NCBI GenBank assembly: GCA_046583095.1
Contig: JAYGDB010000039.1
Span: forward strand, 1 to 64,000
DNA: 64,000 bases
Origin: JAJDAN01 sp046583095
Lineage (GTDB): Bacteria > Myxococcota_A > UBA9160 > UBA4427
Direction: 5' to 3'
Below are positions 7,641 to 16,599 of the stretch, piece by piece; position 1 is the first letter of the stretch, and each line of letters starts with the position of its first letter. The position numbers and the translations under genes are program-made. The notes under the pieces were generated by a model. The model was given only the letters and a program-made list of their open reading frames with translations, was not told the origin of the DNA and did not search any database.

Positions 7641-10600
7641 CTAGCGGAGGGCCACCGCCACCAGCTTGCTCACGCCCTTCTGCTCCATGGTTACGCCGTA
7701 GAGGACGTCGGCGACCTCGATGGTCCGCTTGTTGTGCGTGATGACCAGGAACTGCGAGTGCTGGGCCATCTCGGTGATGAGGCCGTTGAAGCGACCGACA
7801 TTCGCATCGTCGAGCGCGGCGTCCACCTCGTCCAACAGGAAGAACGGGGAAGGACGCACCTGGAAGACGGCGACCAGCAGCGCCAGGGCGGTCATCGTCT
7901 TCTCGCCGCCGGAGAGCAGGTTCACGTTTTGCAGACGCTTGCCCGGCGGCATCGCCATGATGTCGATGCCCGCCTCGAGCACGTCCTCGGAGTCGGTGAG
8001 CATCAGGCTTGCTTTGCCACCGCCAAAGAGCCTCGGGAAGTTCTCCGAGAAGCGCTTGCTCACCTGGTCGAAGGTCTCCCGGAAGCGTCGCCGACTCGTA
8101 CGGTTGATGCGGGCGATCGCCTCCTGGAGCGAGCGGATCGTCTTGTCCAGGTCTTCCCTCTGCTCGGACAAGAAGCGGAAGCGCTCGGCGAGCTCTTCGT
8201 GCTCCTCGATCGCCCCGACGTTCACGTCTCCGAGGGCGTGGACTGCCTTCCGCACGGACTCGAGTTCGAGCCGGCGCTCCTCGATGGGACGGCGCGCCAG
8301 CTCGGCGTTGCGCCGCATGTCCCGCGCCATCGTTGCGGTGTCCAGCGGGTCGTCATCTTCCGAGACCGGACCCTCGGATGCGCCCTCGGTCTGGGGCGAC
8401 GAGGGGTCGACGATCTCGGGCTCCGGGTGACCTTCGCCTTCCAGCGGCGGCAGGGTCCAGGTGGCCAGCTCGACGTTCCACTTCTCACGGATCGTCTGGT
8501 CCTGGTGGTCGAGGCGGAGCTGACTCTCCTTGGCGGTCATGTCCGCCGCGGCGGCCTCCTCCCTCCGCGCGTTCATCTCGCTGCGGACGTTCCGGACGGC
8601 GTCTTCGAGCCCACGCAGGCCTTCGGTCTCCTGCTCGTAGCGTTCCCGCAGACCTTCGCTCTCGAGACGCGCGGTCTCCTCGGCGGCGAGCTGCCCGGTC
8701 ATCGATCCTTCGGCATCGGCCGACTGCTGCAGCAGCAGCGCGCGCCTATCGGTGGCGGAGTCGATCTCCCGCTCTCGCCGGTCGATCCAATCCGCGGTTT
8801 CACGTGAGGACTGGGCGGACCGCTCTGCTGCCTCGCGCAGCCGGGCTTGCTGCTCGACACGCCCGTTGTGGGCGACCCTCAGCTCTGTGGCGCGGTTCTC
8901 GCGCCGGGTGAGCTCGCGACCGGCCGCGCCAATCCGGAGCCCCACCCCATCCAGTTCTCGTTGCCGCTCCGCGCGGGCGACCCGCGCAGTCTCGATCTCC
9001 TGCTGGAGTGCCTGCACTTCGAGGACGAGCGACTGGCTCTCGGCGAGGAGGCCAGAGCGTTCGTCAGACCTCGACTCCTGGGTTTCACCCAGGGACTTCT
9101 CCCGCTCGGAGCCCCGCTCCAGATCCTTTTCGTGATTGGCGACCGCGAGCACGGCCGTGTGCTGGCGGTTTCGCAGGTTGTCGAGCTCTTCGCCTGCGGC
9201 GATGCGGTCGGCTTCGGCCTGGTCGCGGGCTGACGAGGCCGCCTCGCAATCCGTCGTGAGGCCTCCTACCTCGGACTCGAGCTCGCGCACCTCGCGTAGG
9301 CGTCCGAGCATGCCACTTGCCGCAGATTCACCGCCGCCACGGACGACGCCATCCGGTGACAAGATGTCACCCGCGCGGGTCACGAACGTGGCGGGCGATC
9401 GCGAGGAACTGCCGTAGGTCTCGACCACCTCCGAGAGGTCGTCGACGAGGTAGACGTTCCCGAGGAGCGCCCGCGCCACGCCCTCGGCGCCGGCCGGAAC
9501 CCTCACTCGCTCGAGAAGCGGTACGCCCAGGGGCACGATCCCGACAGCGCTCTGCTCGCTGGGCTCGACGATCAGGACCCCACGCCCGGCCCCGCTGCGC
9601 CGCAGCTCTTCCAGGGCCTCGACGGCGCCCGCGCTGTGCTCGGCCACCAGGGCATCGGCGCGATCGGCGAGCACGACCTCGACGGCGGCCTCGACATCCG
9701 GCTCGCTCTGCAGCAGATCCCGGACCAGCCCCCGCAGTCCCAGCCGCTGCCGGGCCTCGTCCGACTGTGCGAGCAGGTGCCGGGTCGCAGCCGCGACGTC
9801 CTCCCGGCTCTCGATCAACTCGGTAAGCGATGCGAAGCGCGCTCGTCGGGACTCGAGTTTCTCGCGCTGGGCCAGCAGCGCTTCGCCTGCGACCCGCTCG
9901 GCGTCGGTGAGGCGCGCGTGGCTCTGCATGGCCTTGAGAAGCTGCTCCTGCAAGCGATCGCGCTCAGCGAGCAGACCGCGCAGGCCCTCATGCAGCTGAC
10001 TCTGATCCCGTCCCACCTCGGTCACTGCGGTCTGGTTCGCGTCGAGCTGCTGCTCGACGCTGCTCAGTCGGCCGTCGATCTGGGCACGGCGGTCGGCTGC
10101 CGCGGCAAGACGATCCTCGGCGCGCGCGACCGCCGTCAGCACCTCGACGAAGGCGTTGTTGGCACTGGAGCGCTCGCGCTCGAGCTCCCGCAACTGCTCG
10201 CCAGCCTCCCGAGCCTCGGCCTCGGCCTCGGTGATCGACTCGAGCTCCGAGTTTAGGGACGCCTCCATCTGCTCGAGTTCGTCCGTCGCGGAAGCCGCCT
10301 CGGCCTTGGCGGTCTGCAATTGCTCCTGCAGTTGACCGATCTCTTCGCGCCGCCCTTCGTTGCTGAGGTCGACGCTCTCGCACTCGCGTTGCGACAACTC
10401 GATCTGTCCCTCGAGTTGCTTGATCTCGCTGCGAAGCGCATACAATGCCTCTGCGGCCCGGCCCACGGCCTTCTCGGATTCGGCGAGCGCGAGCCGCCGC
10501 TCCTGGATCCGCAGCTCGCGCTCCGCGAGCTGGGTTTCGAAAACCGTCGCCTGGTCGCGCAGCTCGGCGAGCTTGGCGCCCGCCTCCGAGGCCACGGCAG

Positions 10601-11321
10601 CAAGCTCATGCCGCTCATCCGACGCGACCGACAGCTCCAGGATCCGCTGCGTCTCCTGAAGCCGCTTGTAGCGAGACGCTTTCCGAGCCTGCCGCTCGAG
10701 GGACGAAATCTGCCGCTTGATTTCGCCGAGGACATCGTTGACACGGTTCAGATTCGTCTCGGTCGAGCGGATCTTGCTCTCGGCCTCGCGGCGACGGGCC
10801 TTGTACTTGCTGATCCCCGCTGCCTCCTCGATCAGGATGCGCCGCTCCTCCGGCTTCGCGGACACGATCTCGGCCACCCGCCCCTGCTCGACGATCGTGT
10901 AGCCCTTGACGCCGAAACCGGTGTCCCGGAAGAAGTCGTGGATTTCGCGCAGGCGACACGTCGCCTTGTTCATCATGTACTCGGACTCGCCCGAGCGGTA
11001 CAGACGGCGGGTGATCTGGACCTCGCTGTAGGCCGCGTACTGGGCGGGCGCCCGGCCCGAGGAGTTGTCGAAGGTGAGCACCACCTCCGCCATGCCAATC
11101 GGCGGCCGCGACTCGGAGCCCGCAAAGATGACGTCGTCCATCCCCTTGCCACGGAGCCGGCGCGGGGACTGCTCGCCCATCACCCACCGGATGGCGTCCA
11201 CGACGTTGGACTTCCCACAACCGTTGGGACCGACCACGGCCGTCACGCCATCGTCGAACGTGAAGACCGTTCGATCGACGAACGACTTGAACCCGTGAAG
11301 CTGAAGCGACTTGATTCGCAA
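7641..11321 (-). CDS. smc: Chromosome segregation protein SMC
   Basis: A condensin subunit of about 1226 residues that organises and segregates the chromosome with ScpA/ScpB (neither is in the window). It has an N-terminal Walker A (GPNGCGKSN), long coiled coils, a central hinge at about 500-660, a second coiled coil with an acidic Pro/Glu/Ser-rich insert near residue 1000, and a C-terminal ABC head with LLSGGEKTMTALALL and Walker B FFLLDEVDAALD. The start chosen is TTG 11321 (MRIKSLQLHGFKSF), which matches the family N-terminus and has AGGGG 4 bases upstream. A GTG at 11354 would add 11 residues without a good ribosome site. It lies downstream of the ABC exporter pair with a 170-bp gap that may hold its own promoter. 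Confidence 0.95.
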   Translation of the reverse strand: MRIKSLQLHGFKSFVDRTVFTFDDGVTAVVGPNGCGKSNVVDAIRWVMGEQSPRRLRGKGMDDVIFAGSESRPPIGMAEVVLTFDNSSGRAPAQYAAYSEVQITRRLYRSGESEYMMNKATCRLREIHDFFRDTGFGVKGYTIVEQGRVAEIVSAKPEERRILIEEAAGISKYKARRREAESKIRSTETNLNRVNDVLGEIKRQISSLERQARKASRYKRLQETQRILELSVASDERHELAAVASEAGAKLAELRDQATVFETQLAERELRIQERRLALAESEKAVGRAAEALYALRSEIKQLEGQIELSQRECESVDLSNEGRREEIGQLQEQLQTAKAEAASATDELEQMEASLNSELESITEAEAEAREAGEQLRELERERSSANNAFVEVLTAVARAEDRLAAAADRRAQIDGRLSSVEQQLDANQTAVTEVGRDQSQLHEGLRGLLAERDRLQEQLLKAMQSHARLTDAERVAGEALLAQREKLESRRARFASLTELIESREDVAAATRHLLAQSDEARQRLGLRGLVRDLLQSEPDVEAAVEVVLADRADALVAEHSAGAVEALEELRRSGAGRGVLIVEPSEQSAVGIVPLGVPLLERVRVPAGAEGVARALLGNVYLVDDLSEVVETYGSSSRSPATFVTRAGDILSPDGVVRGGGESAASGMLGRLREVRELESEVGGLTTDCEAASSARDQAEADRIAAGEELDNLRNRQHTAVLAVANHEKDLERGSEREKSLGETQESRSDERSGLLAESQSLVLEVQALQQEIETARVARAERQRELDGVGLRIGAAGRELTRRENRATELRVAHNGRVEQQARLREAAERSAQSSRETADWIDRREREIDSATDRRALLLQQSADAEGSMTGQLAAEETARLESEGLRERYEQETEGLRGLEDAVRNVRSEMNARREEAAAADMTAKESQLRLDHQDQTIREKWNVELATWTLPPLEGEGHPEPEIVDPSSPQTEGASEGPVSEDDDPLDTATMARDMRRNAELARRPIEERRLELESVRKAVHALGDVNVGAIEEHEELAERFRFLSEQREDLDKTIRSLQEAIARINRTSRRRFRETFDQVSKRFSENFPRLFGGGKASLMLTDSEDVLEAGIDIMAMPPGKRLQNVNLLSGGEKTMTALALLVAVFQVRPSPFFLLDEVDAALDDANVGRFNGLITEMAQHSQFLVITHNKRTIEVADVLYGVTMEQKGVSKLVAVALR

Positions 11322-11491
11322 ACGACCCCTCGAATCGATCCGGGGCGGATCCACTTTCCGAGTACAGCGACCGTACCGACGGGCCGCCGCGCTTCTCGGA
11401 ACACCTTGGAAAATGGCGGGGAGTCGAGCCTGTGTCTACCACTCCCGAGGGGCAGAACGCAATGGGCACCCTGCGGGGAAGGCGATTTGGG

Positions 11492-13375
11492 TCACGCAGA
11501 GGCGAGAGCTTGGGCGGTCTCAGAGCGAGAGTCTTGCTGCAGCCGATACAAGCGGTGGTAGACCCCCCTCGCCGCCACCAACTCTTCGTGGCTCCCGGAC
11601 TCGACGAGTCGGCCGCCGTCCAGGACGTGGATGCGGTCCATGTCGCGAATCGTCGAAAGCCGGTGGGCGATGGCGATCGCGGTCCTCCCCTCGAGCAGGA
11701 CGTGGATGCCCCGTTGGACCAACGCCTCGGTCTCGGTATCGATGGAGCTGGTCGCCTCGTCGAGGACCAGGATGTCCGCACCGTGCACCAGGGCTCGTGC
11801 GAAGGACAGCAGTTGCTGCTGCCCAGACGAGAAGTTCGTTCCACGCTCGCGGACTTCCGTGTCGTAGCCGTCGGGCAGGGATCGGATGAAGGCGTCGATC
11901 TCGACGGCCTTGGCGGCTCGAACCACTGTTTCAGGCGAGACCTCGCGACGTCCCAGTGAGAGGTTGTCGGTCACGCTGCCGCTGAAGAGGAAGACGTCCT
12001 GGAGCACAGTCGCGATCCGCCGACGCAGATCGGCCTGGTCCATCGCCCGAATGTCGACGCCGTCCACCAGGATACGTCCGCGGGTGACCTCGTAAAGCCG
12101 ACTCAGGAGCTTGATGAGCGTGGTCTTGCCCGCGCCGGTGGCCCCGACGAAGGCCACGCGGTCTCCGGGCGCGACGCGGAAGGAGACGTCTCGCAATATC
12201 CAGGCCTTGTCGTCGGCCGCCGCTTCGCCAGCATAGGAGAACCACACGTGATCGAACTCCACGGAGCCACGCGCCGCCGTTGCGGCTGTGCCAACGGCGA
12301 GCTGAGACTCGACGGGATCCTGGATCGCCGGTTCGGTATCGATCAGCTCGAGCAGCCGTTCACTGCTCGCCATCGACGACTGCATCACCGAGTACTTCTG
12401 GGACAGGTCCCGTAGCGGCATGAAGAAGCGCCGAGTCCAGTCGATGAAGACGTACACGAGGCCGGCATCGGCGACACCTACGGTTCCGAACCAGACGATT
12501 ACCGCCAGGGTAATGCCCTGGGCCGCCTCGACCGAGGCGAACAGCAGCGCGTCATAGTGGATCGATTTCTGCCAGGCGTCCCGGTGGTCGGCGTTCATCG
12601 CCTTGAAGTCACGCAGGTTGCGCTCTTCGCGCGTGAAGAGCTGGACGACCTTCATCCCGGTGACCGTCTCCTGGATGTGCGCGTTGATCCGAGCGATCCG
12701 AACCCGCACGGCGCGGAACGCTTCGCGCACCTTGAGGCGGAAAATGATCGCTGCAACGGCGAGCACGGGGACCACCGCCAGGGCCATCAGCGCCAGGTCG
12801 GGATCGAGCAGGTAAAGAACGACCGCGATTCCGACCATCCGGATGACATCCGTGACGAAGGCGACGATGCCCGCCGAGAACATTTCGGCAACGTTCTCGA
12901 CATCGTTCGTCGTCCGGGTCACCAGCCGTCCAACCGGGTAGCTATCGAAGAAGCCGAGGTGCAGCTTCTGGATGTGGGCGAAGATGTCCCCGCGCAGATC
13001 CCGCATCGCCGACTGGCCGGTCGTCACCATCACCACCATGTTGATGAATTGCAGGCCGGTGCTCGCCAGGATCACGATCCCGTACAGCGCTCCGAACCAG
13101 AGCCAGGGACTCATCCCGCTCGGCGCCGTGGCGAGTAAAGCGAGCCAGCCACCGCTCTCCATCGCCGCCGCGGCGGCATCCGGCGCCGTAGCCTGGTCGA
13201 GGGCCAGCTTGATCACCCACGCCGGCGCCAGCTCCATCAAGAGCATGGGAGCCACCAGCCCGAAGGTGATCAGAACCTGGCGCCAATAGGGACGCACGTA
13301 GGGCCACAAGCGTCGGAGGATCTGCAGGTCGTAGGCCTTGCCGATGGCCTCTTCTTCGTAGCGGATGTCGCTCAT
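11492..13375 (-). CDS. Heterodimeric ABC exporter subunit, canonical NBD (MdlB/TM288-like)
   Basis: A 627-residue half-transporter with six membrane helices (residues about 25-330) fused to an ATPase domain (about 370-610). Walker A is GATGAGKTT, the signature is the variant FSSGQQQ, and Walker B ILVLDEATSSID keeps the catalytic glutamate. The FSSGQ signature is typical of the MdlB/TM288 partner of heterodimeric exporters. Its ATG overlaps the stop of the upstream ABC gene by 4 bp, so the two are made together and probably form one inner-membrane exporter. The substrate is unknown and could be a lipid, peptide or drug. Confidence 0.9.
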   Translation of the reverse strand: MSDIRYEEEAIGKAYDLQILRRLWPYVRPYWRQVLITFGLVAPMLLMELAPAWVIKLALDQATAPDAAAAAMESGGWLALLATAPSGMSPWLWFGALYGIVILASTGLQFINMVVMVTTGQSAMRDLRGDIFAHIQKLHLGFFDSYPVGRLVTRTTNDVENVAEMFSAGIVAFVTDVIRMVGIAVVLYLLDPDLALMALAVVPVLAVAAIIFRLKVREAFRAVRVRIARINAHIQETVTGMKVVQLFTREERNLRDFKAMNADHRDAWQKSIHYDALLFASVEAAQGITLAVIVWFGTVGVADAGLVYVFIDWTRRFFMPLRDLSQKYSVMQSSMASSERLLELIDTEPAIQDPVESQLAVGTAATAARGSVEFDHVWFSYAGEAAADDKAWILRDVSFRVAPGDRVAFVGATGAGKTTLIKLLSRLYEVTRGRILVDGVDIRAMDQADLRRRIATVLQDVFLFSGSVTDNLSLGRREVSPETVVRAAKAVEIDAFIRSLPDGYDTEVRERGTNFSSGQQQLLSFARALVHGADILVLDEATSSIDTETEALVQRGIHVLLEGRTAIAIAHRLSTIRDMDRIHVLDGGRLVESGSHEELVAARGVYHRLYRLQQDSRSETAQALASA

Positions 13376-15195
13376 GCCGACTCGCCGTCCAGGTCTCTGA
13401 GCAGCTCGACGTGCCGCTCGGCCTCCTGCTGCTCTCTCGCCAGGCGAGCATACAAGCCAGCCGTCGCGACCAACTCAGCGTCCGTGCCTCGCTCGACGAT
13501 GCGGCCTTCGTCCACGACGATGATCTGGTCGCAGTCGCGGACACTGGATACGCGGTTCGCGACAACCACCACCGTGCGGTCGGCGAAGACATCGCGCAAC
13601 TGCGCCTGGATGGCGGCTTCCGTCTCCGCATCGACAGCTGAGAGAGTGTCGTCGAGGATCAGGATACTCGGCCGGAGAGCCAGGGCCCGGGCGAGGGCCG
13701 CTCTCTGTCGCTGGCCGCCCGAGAGCATCACGCCTCGCTCTCCCACCACCGTCTCGTAGCCGTGGGGCAACTCCGGAACGTCCTTGTCGAGCTGAGCGCG
13801 AACGGCCGCCTGCCTCACCTCCTCGGCGCCCGCTTCGGGAACGCCATAGGCGATGTTCTCTGCCAGGGTCATCGAGAAGAGAAACGAGTCCTGTGGAACC
13901 ATCGCGATGCTCGAGCGCAGGGTCTCGAGCGGAATCCGGTTGATATCGACGCCGTCCAGGAAGACCTGGCCCGGATCGACCTCGAAGAGATGCGGAATCA
14001 CGGAGACCAGGGTGGTCTTCCCGGAGCCCACGGGTCCAACCACGCCCAGGGTGCTTCCGGCTGGCACGTGGAGATCGATATCGCGCAGGGCGGGCTCCCG
14101 ATCGGAGCCGCGGTAGTGAAAGCGCAGCCCGCGAAACTCGATCTCGCCGCGCAGCGGATCGACCGCCACGGTCTCACTCGTGTCTCGGATCGAGGGCTCG
14201 ACGGACAGCACTTCATCGATCCGCTGCATCGCCGCCGAGCCGCGCTGCACCAGCGCCACCGTCCAGCCCATCATGAACGTCGGGAACGTGAGTTGATAGA
14301 CGTAGAGGGCGAAGGTGAAGAAGTCGCCCACACTCATCTCAGCTCTGCTGACACTGCCCACGCCGACTACCAACACCATCAGCATCGAGATGGACGGCAA
14401 CATGCCGGTGATAGCCGGCATCCCTGCCATCACCCGGACGAGCCGCAAGTGGCTGTTCAGCAGCCTCTCGTTCTCGTACCCGAACCGCTCGGCCTGGACG
14501 TCCTCCATCGCGTATGCCTTGACGACGCCGACGCCGGAAACGACCTCCTGCACATGGTTCGACATCCCGGCCAGGCTCTGCTGCACCGCCAGACTGCGGT
14601 TGTGCATCGCCCCCGAGAAGCTACGAGTGACGAAGACGAAGAGCGGGTACGGAAGCAGGACCAACAGCGCGAGCTGCCAGTCCATGGTGAACATCACCGC
14701 GAAGGCCAGGCCGAACATCAGAGGTGTCTGGATCACCGAGACCACGCCCGGCCCGAGCATCATCCGGACGGAGTTCAGGTCGTTGACGCAGCGGCTCATC
14801 AGGTCGCCCGTGTGCCAATGGAAGTAGAAGGACTGGGGCAGCCGCTGGAGATGCGCGAAGAGGTCGTTGCGCATCTCGTACTCGACTTCGCGGGCTGCGT
14901 TGAAGATCAACGTGCGCGAGAAGTAACGGAGGACCGCGCCGACCAGGGCGACGGCCAGCAGAGCGCCGCAGCGCTGGAGGATGTCGTTGCGGGCCACGCC
15001 CTCGACGGCGCCCGTCACCGCCCAGCCGAGCAACTTCGGGACCGCCACGAAGGTGCCCGAGTAGGCCAAGGTGACGACCGTGCAGCCGGCGTAGTACCAG
15101 CCGTTGGCACGAATGTATCCCCACAGACGGCGCAGTGCGTGCCGAACCGGGGTGTCTCCCGAGGTGAGGGTCACCGGTGCGACAGCGGCCGTCAT
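13372..15195 (-). CDS. Heterodimeric ABC exporter subunit, degenerate NBD (MdlA/TM287-like)
   Basis: A half-transporter of about 607 residues with six N-terminal membrane helices and a C-terminal ATPase. Walker A is GPVGSGKTT and the signature is LSGGQRQR, but Walker B reads ILILDDTLSAVD, with aspartate where the catalytic glutamate should be. This is the usual degenerate site of the MdlA/TM287 partner in heterodimers, and it complements the intact site of the next gene. The start is put at ATG 15195, because GGAGG lies 11 bases upstream. A GTG at 15213 is in frame but has no ribosome site. It is first in its operon and divergent from purM. Confidence 0.88.
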   Translation of the reverse strand: MTAAVAPVTLTSGDTPVRHALRRLWGYIRANGWYYAGCTVVTLAYSGTFVAVPKLLGWAVTGAVEGVARNDILQRCGALLAVALVGAVLRYFSRTLIFNAAREVEYEMRNDLFAHLQRLPQSFYFHWHTGDLMSRCVNDLNSVRMMLGPGVVSVIQTPLMFGLAFAVMFTMDWQLALLVLLPYPLFVFVTRSFSGAMHNRSLAVQQSLAGMSNHVQEVVSGVGVVKAYAMEDVQAERFGYENERLLNSHLRLVRVMAGMPAITGMLPSISMLMVLVVGVGSVSRAEMSVGDFFTFALYVYQLTFPTFMMGWTVALVQRGSAAMQRIDEVLSVEPSIRDTSETVAVDPLRGEIEFRGLRFHYRGSDREPALRDIDLHVPAGSTLGVVGPVGSGKTTLVSVIPHLFEVDPGQVFLDGVDINRIPLETLRSSIAMVPQDSFLFSMTLAENIAYGVPEAGAEEVRQAAVRAQLDKDVPELPHGYETVVGERGVMLSGGQRQRAALARALALRPSILILDDTLSAVDAETEAAIQAQLRDVFADRTVVVVANRVSSVRDCDQIIVVDEGRIVERGTDAELVATAGLYARLAREQQEAERHVELLRDLDGESA

Positions 15196-15417
15196 CTCGG
15201 GCTCGTCCTCCACGAAGGTCAGATCTGGGATGCTGCGGGCCCCGCCCTCGAGGCTCGCTGATTCGAAATCGCTGGATCGGCGGTAGGGCGCGCGCGGGGA
15301 TCACCACCGCGATATTCGGGCTACACGATAGCAGGCGCGGTCGGCGGGCCCGACAGCACGGCATGCATGACTGCGCGGCAAACGGCCGCGAAACCGTCGT
15401 TTTGGGCGATCGCCGGA

Positions 15418-15447
15418 TTGACAGGCCTCACTCCGCTTCCCTAACTA
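15418..15447 (+). promoter_or_regulatory. Predicted promoter of purM
   Basis: A consensus -35 box TTGACA (15418-15423) is followed 17-18 bp later by a weak -10 (CTAACT or TAACTA, 15441-15447). The implied start point is at about 15453, next to the GTG start codon at 15454. No Shine-Dalgarno sequence is present. The rest of the 240-bp gap between the divergent ABC operon and purM shows no gene. Confidence 0.45.
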
Positions 15448-15453
15448 TGCCCG

Positions 15454-16599
15454 GTGGCCTCCTCCCGGACCCCGAAACCCACCGGCGCTGACGAGTCGGG
15501 CGACAAGAAGTCGCGGAAGCCGACACGCAGCAGCAAGTCGGCCTACGCGCGAGCCGGGGTCGATCTGGACTACGACGAATCCTTCGTCGAGGACATCAAG
15601 GAGATCGCGCGCAGCACCACCCGTCCGGAGGTCCTGACCGGCATCGGCGGCTTCGCGGGGATCTTCAAGGCACCCGAGCGCTACAGCGACCCGGTCTTCG
15701 TTGCGGCGGCCGACGGCGTGGGCACCAAGCTCAAGCTGGCCAGCCAGATCGGACGCTTCGACACGATCGGCATCGACTGCGTGGCGATGGTGGTGAACGA
15801 CCTGATCGTGCAGGGCGCCGAGCCCGTGGTCTTCCTCGACTACCTGGCGATGAGTCAACTCGACAAGGCGACTGCCTCCGAGGCGCTGCGCGGGGTCGCC
15901 GAAGGCTGCAAGCGCGCGGGTTGCGCGCTGCTGGGCGGCGAGACGGCCACCATGCCCGGTGTCTACAAGAAGGGCGACGTGGAACTCGTCGGCTTCGCGG
16001 TGGGTGTGGTGGACCGGGATGGCATCATCGACGGCTCGACGATCCGCGAGGGCGACACTCTCGTCGGACTCGCATCGAGCGGCTTCCACAGCAACGGTTA
16101 CGCGCTCGTCCGCAAGGTCCTCGGAGAAGGGGTCAAGGCAGGCAAGGTGGATCTCTTCGCGGAAGTCGAGGACATGAACACGAGCCTCGCGAGTGCGCTC
16201 CTGGCCCCGACGCGGATCTACGTGAAGCCGCTCCTCAACGTGATCCGCGAGTTCGAGGTGCATGGCATGGTTCACATCACCGGAGGCGGCTTCGCGGGGA
16301 ATGTCCCCCGCATCCTGCCCCGGGGTGTCTGCGCCCGGATCGACCCCGAGGCCTGGCCGCGTCCCGGCGTCTTTCCCTGGATCCAGGGACTGGCAGAACT
16401 TCCGGAGGCGGAGATGTTGCGGGTCTTCAACTGCGGCATCGGGATGATCCTGATCGTCCCCAGGGAGCAGTCCGAGGACATCATCCACCGGCTACAGAGT
16501 CTGGGAGAGCGCGCCTACCCGATCGGGGAGATCGCGCGAAAGGGATCGGACGACGAACCGCCGCTCGAATTCGAGCCCGGATTCGCGAGGCGCGAGTAG
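15454..16599 (+). CDS. purM: Phosphoribosylformylglycinamidine cyclo-ligase (AIR synthase)
   Basis: Catalyses ATP-dependent closure of FGAM to AIR in de novo purine synthesis in the cytoplasm. The 381-residue protein has PurM hallmarks: SYARAGVDLDYD near the N-terminus, DGVGTKLKLA, the GIDCVAMVVNDL motif, GGETATMPGVY and HITGGGFAGNVPRILP. It carries about 30 extra Lys/Ser-rich residues before the core compared with typical family members. The GTG start at 15454 is the only usable start codon ahead of the conserved part, and it sits where the mRNA is predicted to begin, so the message may be leaderless. Its stop overlaps the next gene's GTG by one base (TAGTG). purN, its usual neighbour, is absent. 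Confidence 0.95.
   Translation: MASSRTPKPTGADESGDKKSRKPTRSSKSAYARAGVDLDYDESFVEDIKEIARSTTRPEVLTGIGGFAGIFKAPERYSDPVFVAAADGVGTKLKLASQIGRFDTIGIDCVAMVVNDLIVQGAEPVVFLDYLAMSQLDKATASEALRGVAEGCKRAGCALLGGETATMPGVYKKGDVELVGFAVGVVDRDGIIDGSTIREGDTLVGLASSGFHSNGYALVRKVLGEGVKAGKVDLFAEVEDMNTSLASALLAPTRIYVKPLLNVIREFEVHGMVHITGGGFAGNVPRILPRGVCARIDPEAWPRPGVFPWIQGLAELPEAEMLRVFNCGIGMILIVPREQSEDIIHRLQSLGERAYPIGEIARKGSDDEPPLEFEPGFARRE

Noticed and set aside
11355..11491. Possible structured RNA (tRNA, tmRNA or SRP RNA) in the smc leader
   Set aside because: A CGACTCCCC string resembles a T arm on the reverse strand, but the stem does not pair, no cloverleaf forms, and SRP motifs such as GGAAGG are absent.
12557..15261. 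Long forward-strand frames opposite the ABC exporter genes
   Set aside because: They are Asp, Arg, His and Gln rich, have no family pattern, and lie opposite clearly conserved ABC transporter genes, so they are antisense shadows of GC-rich coding DNA.
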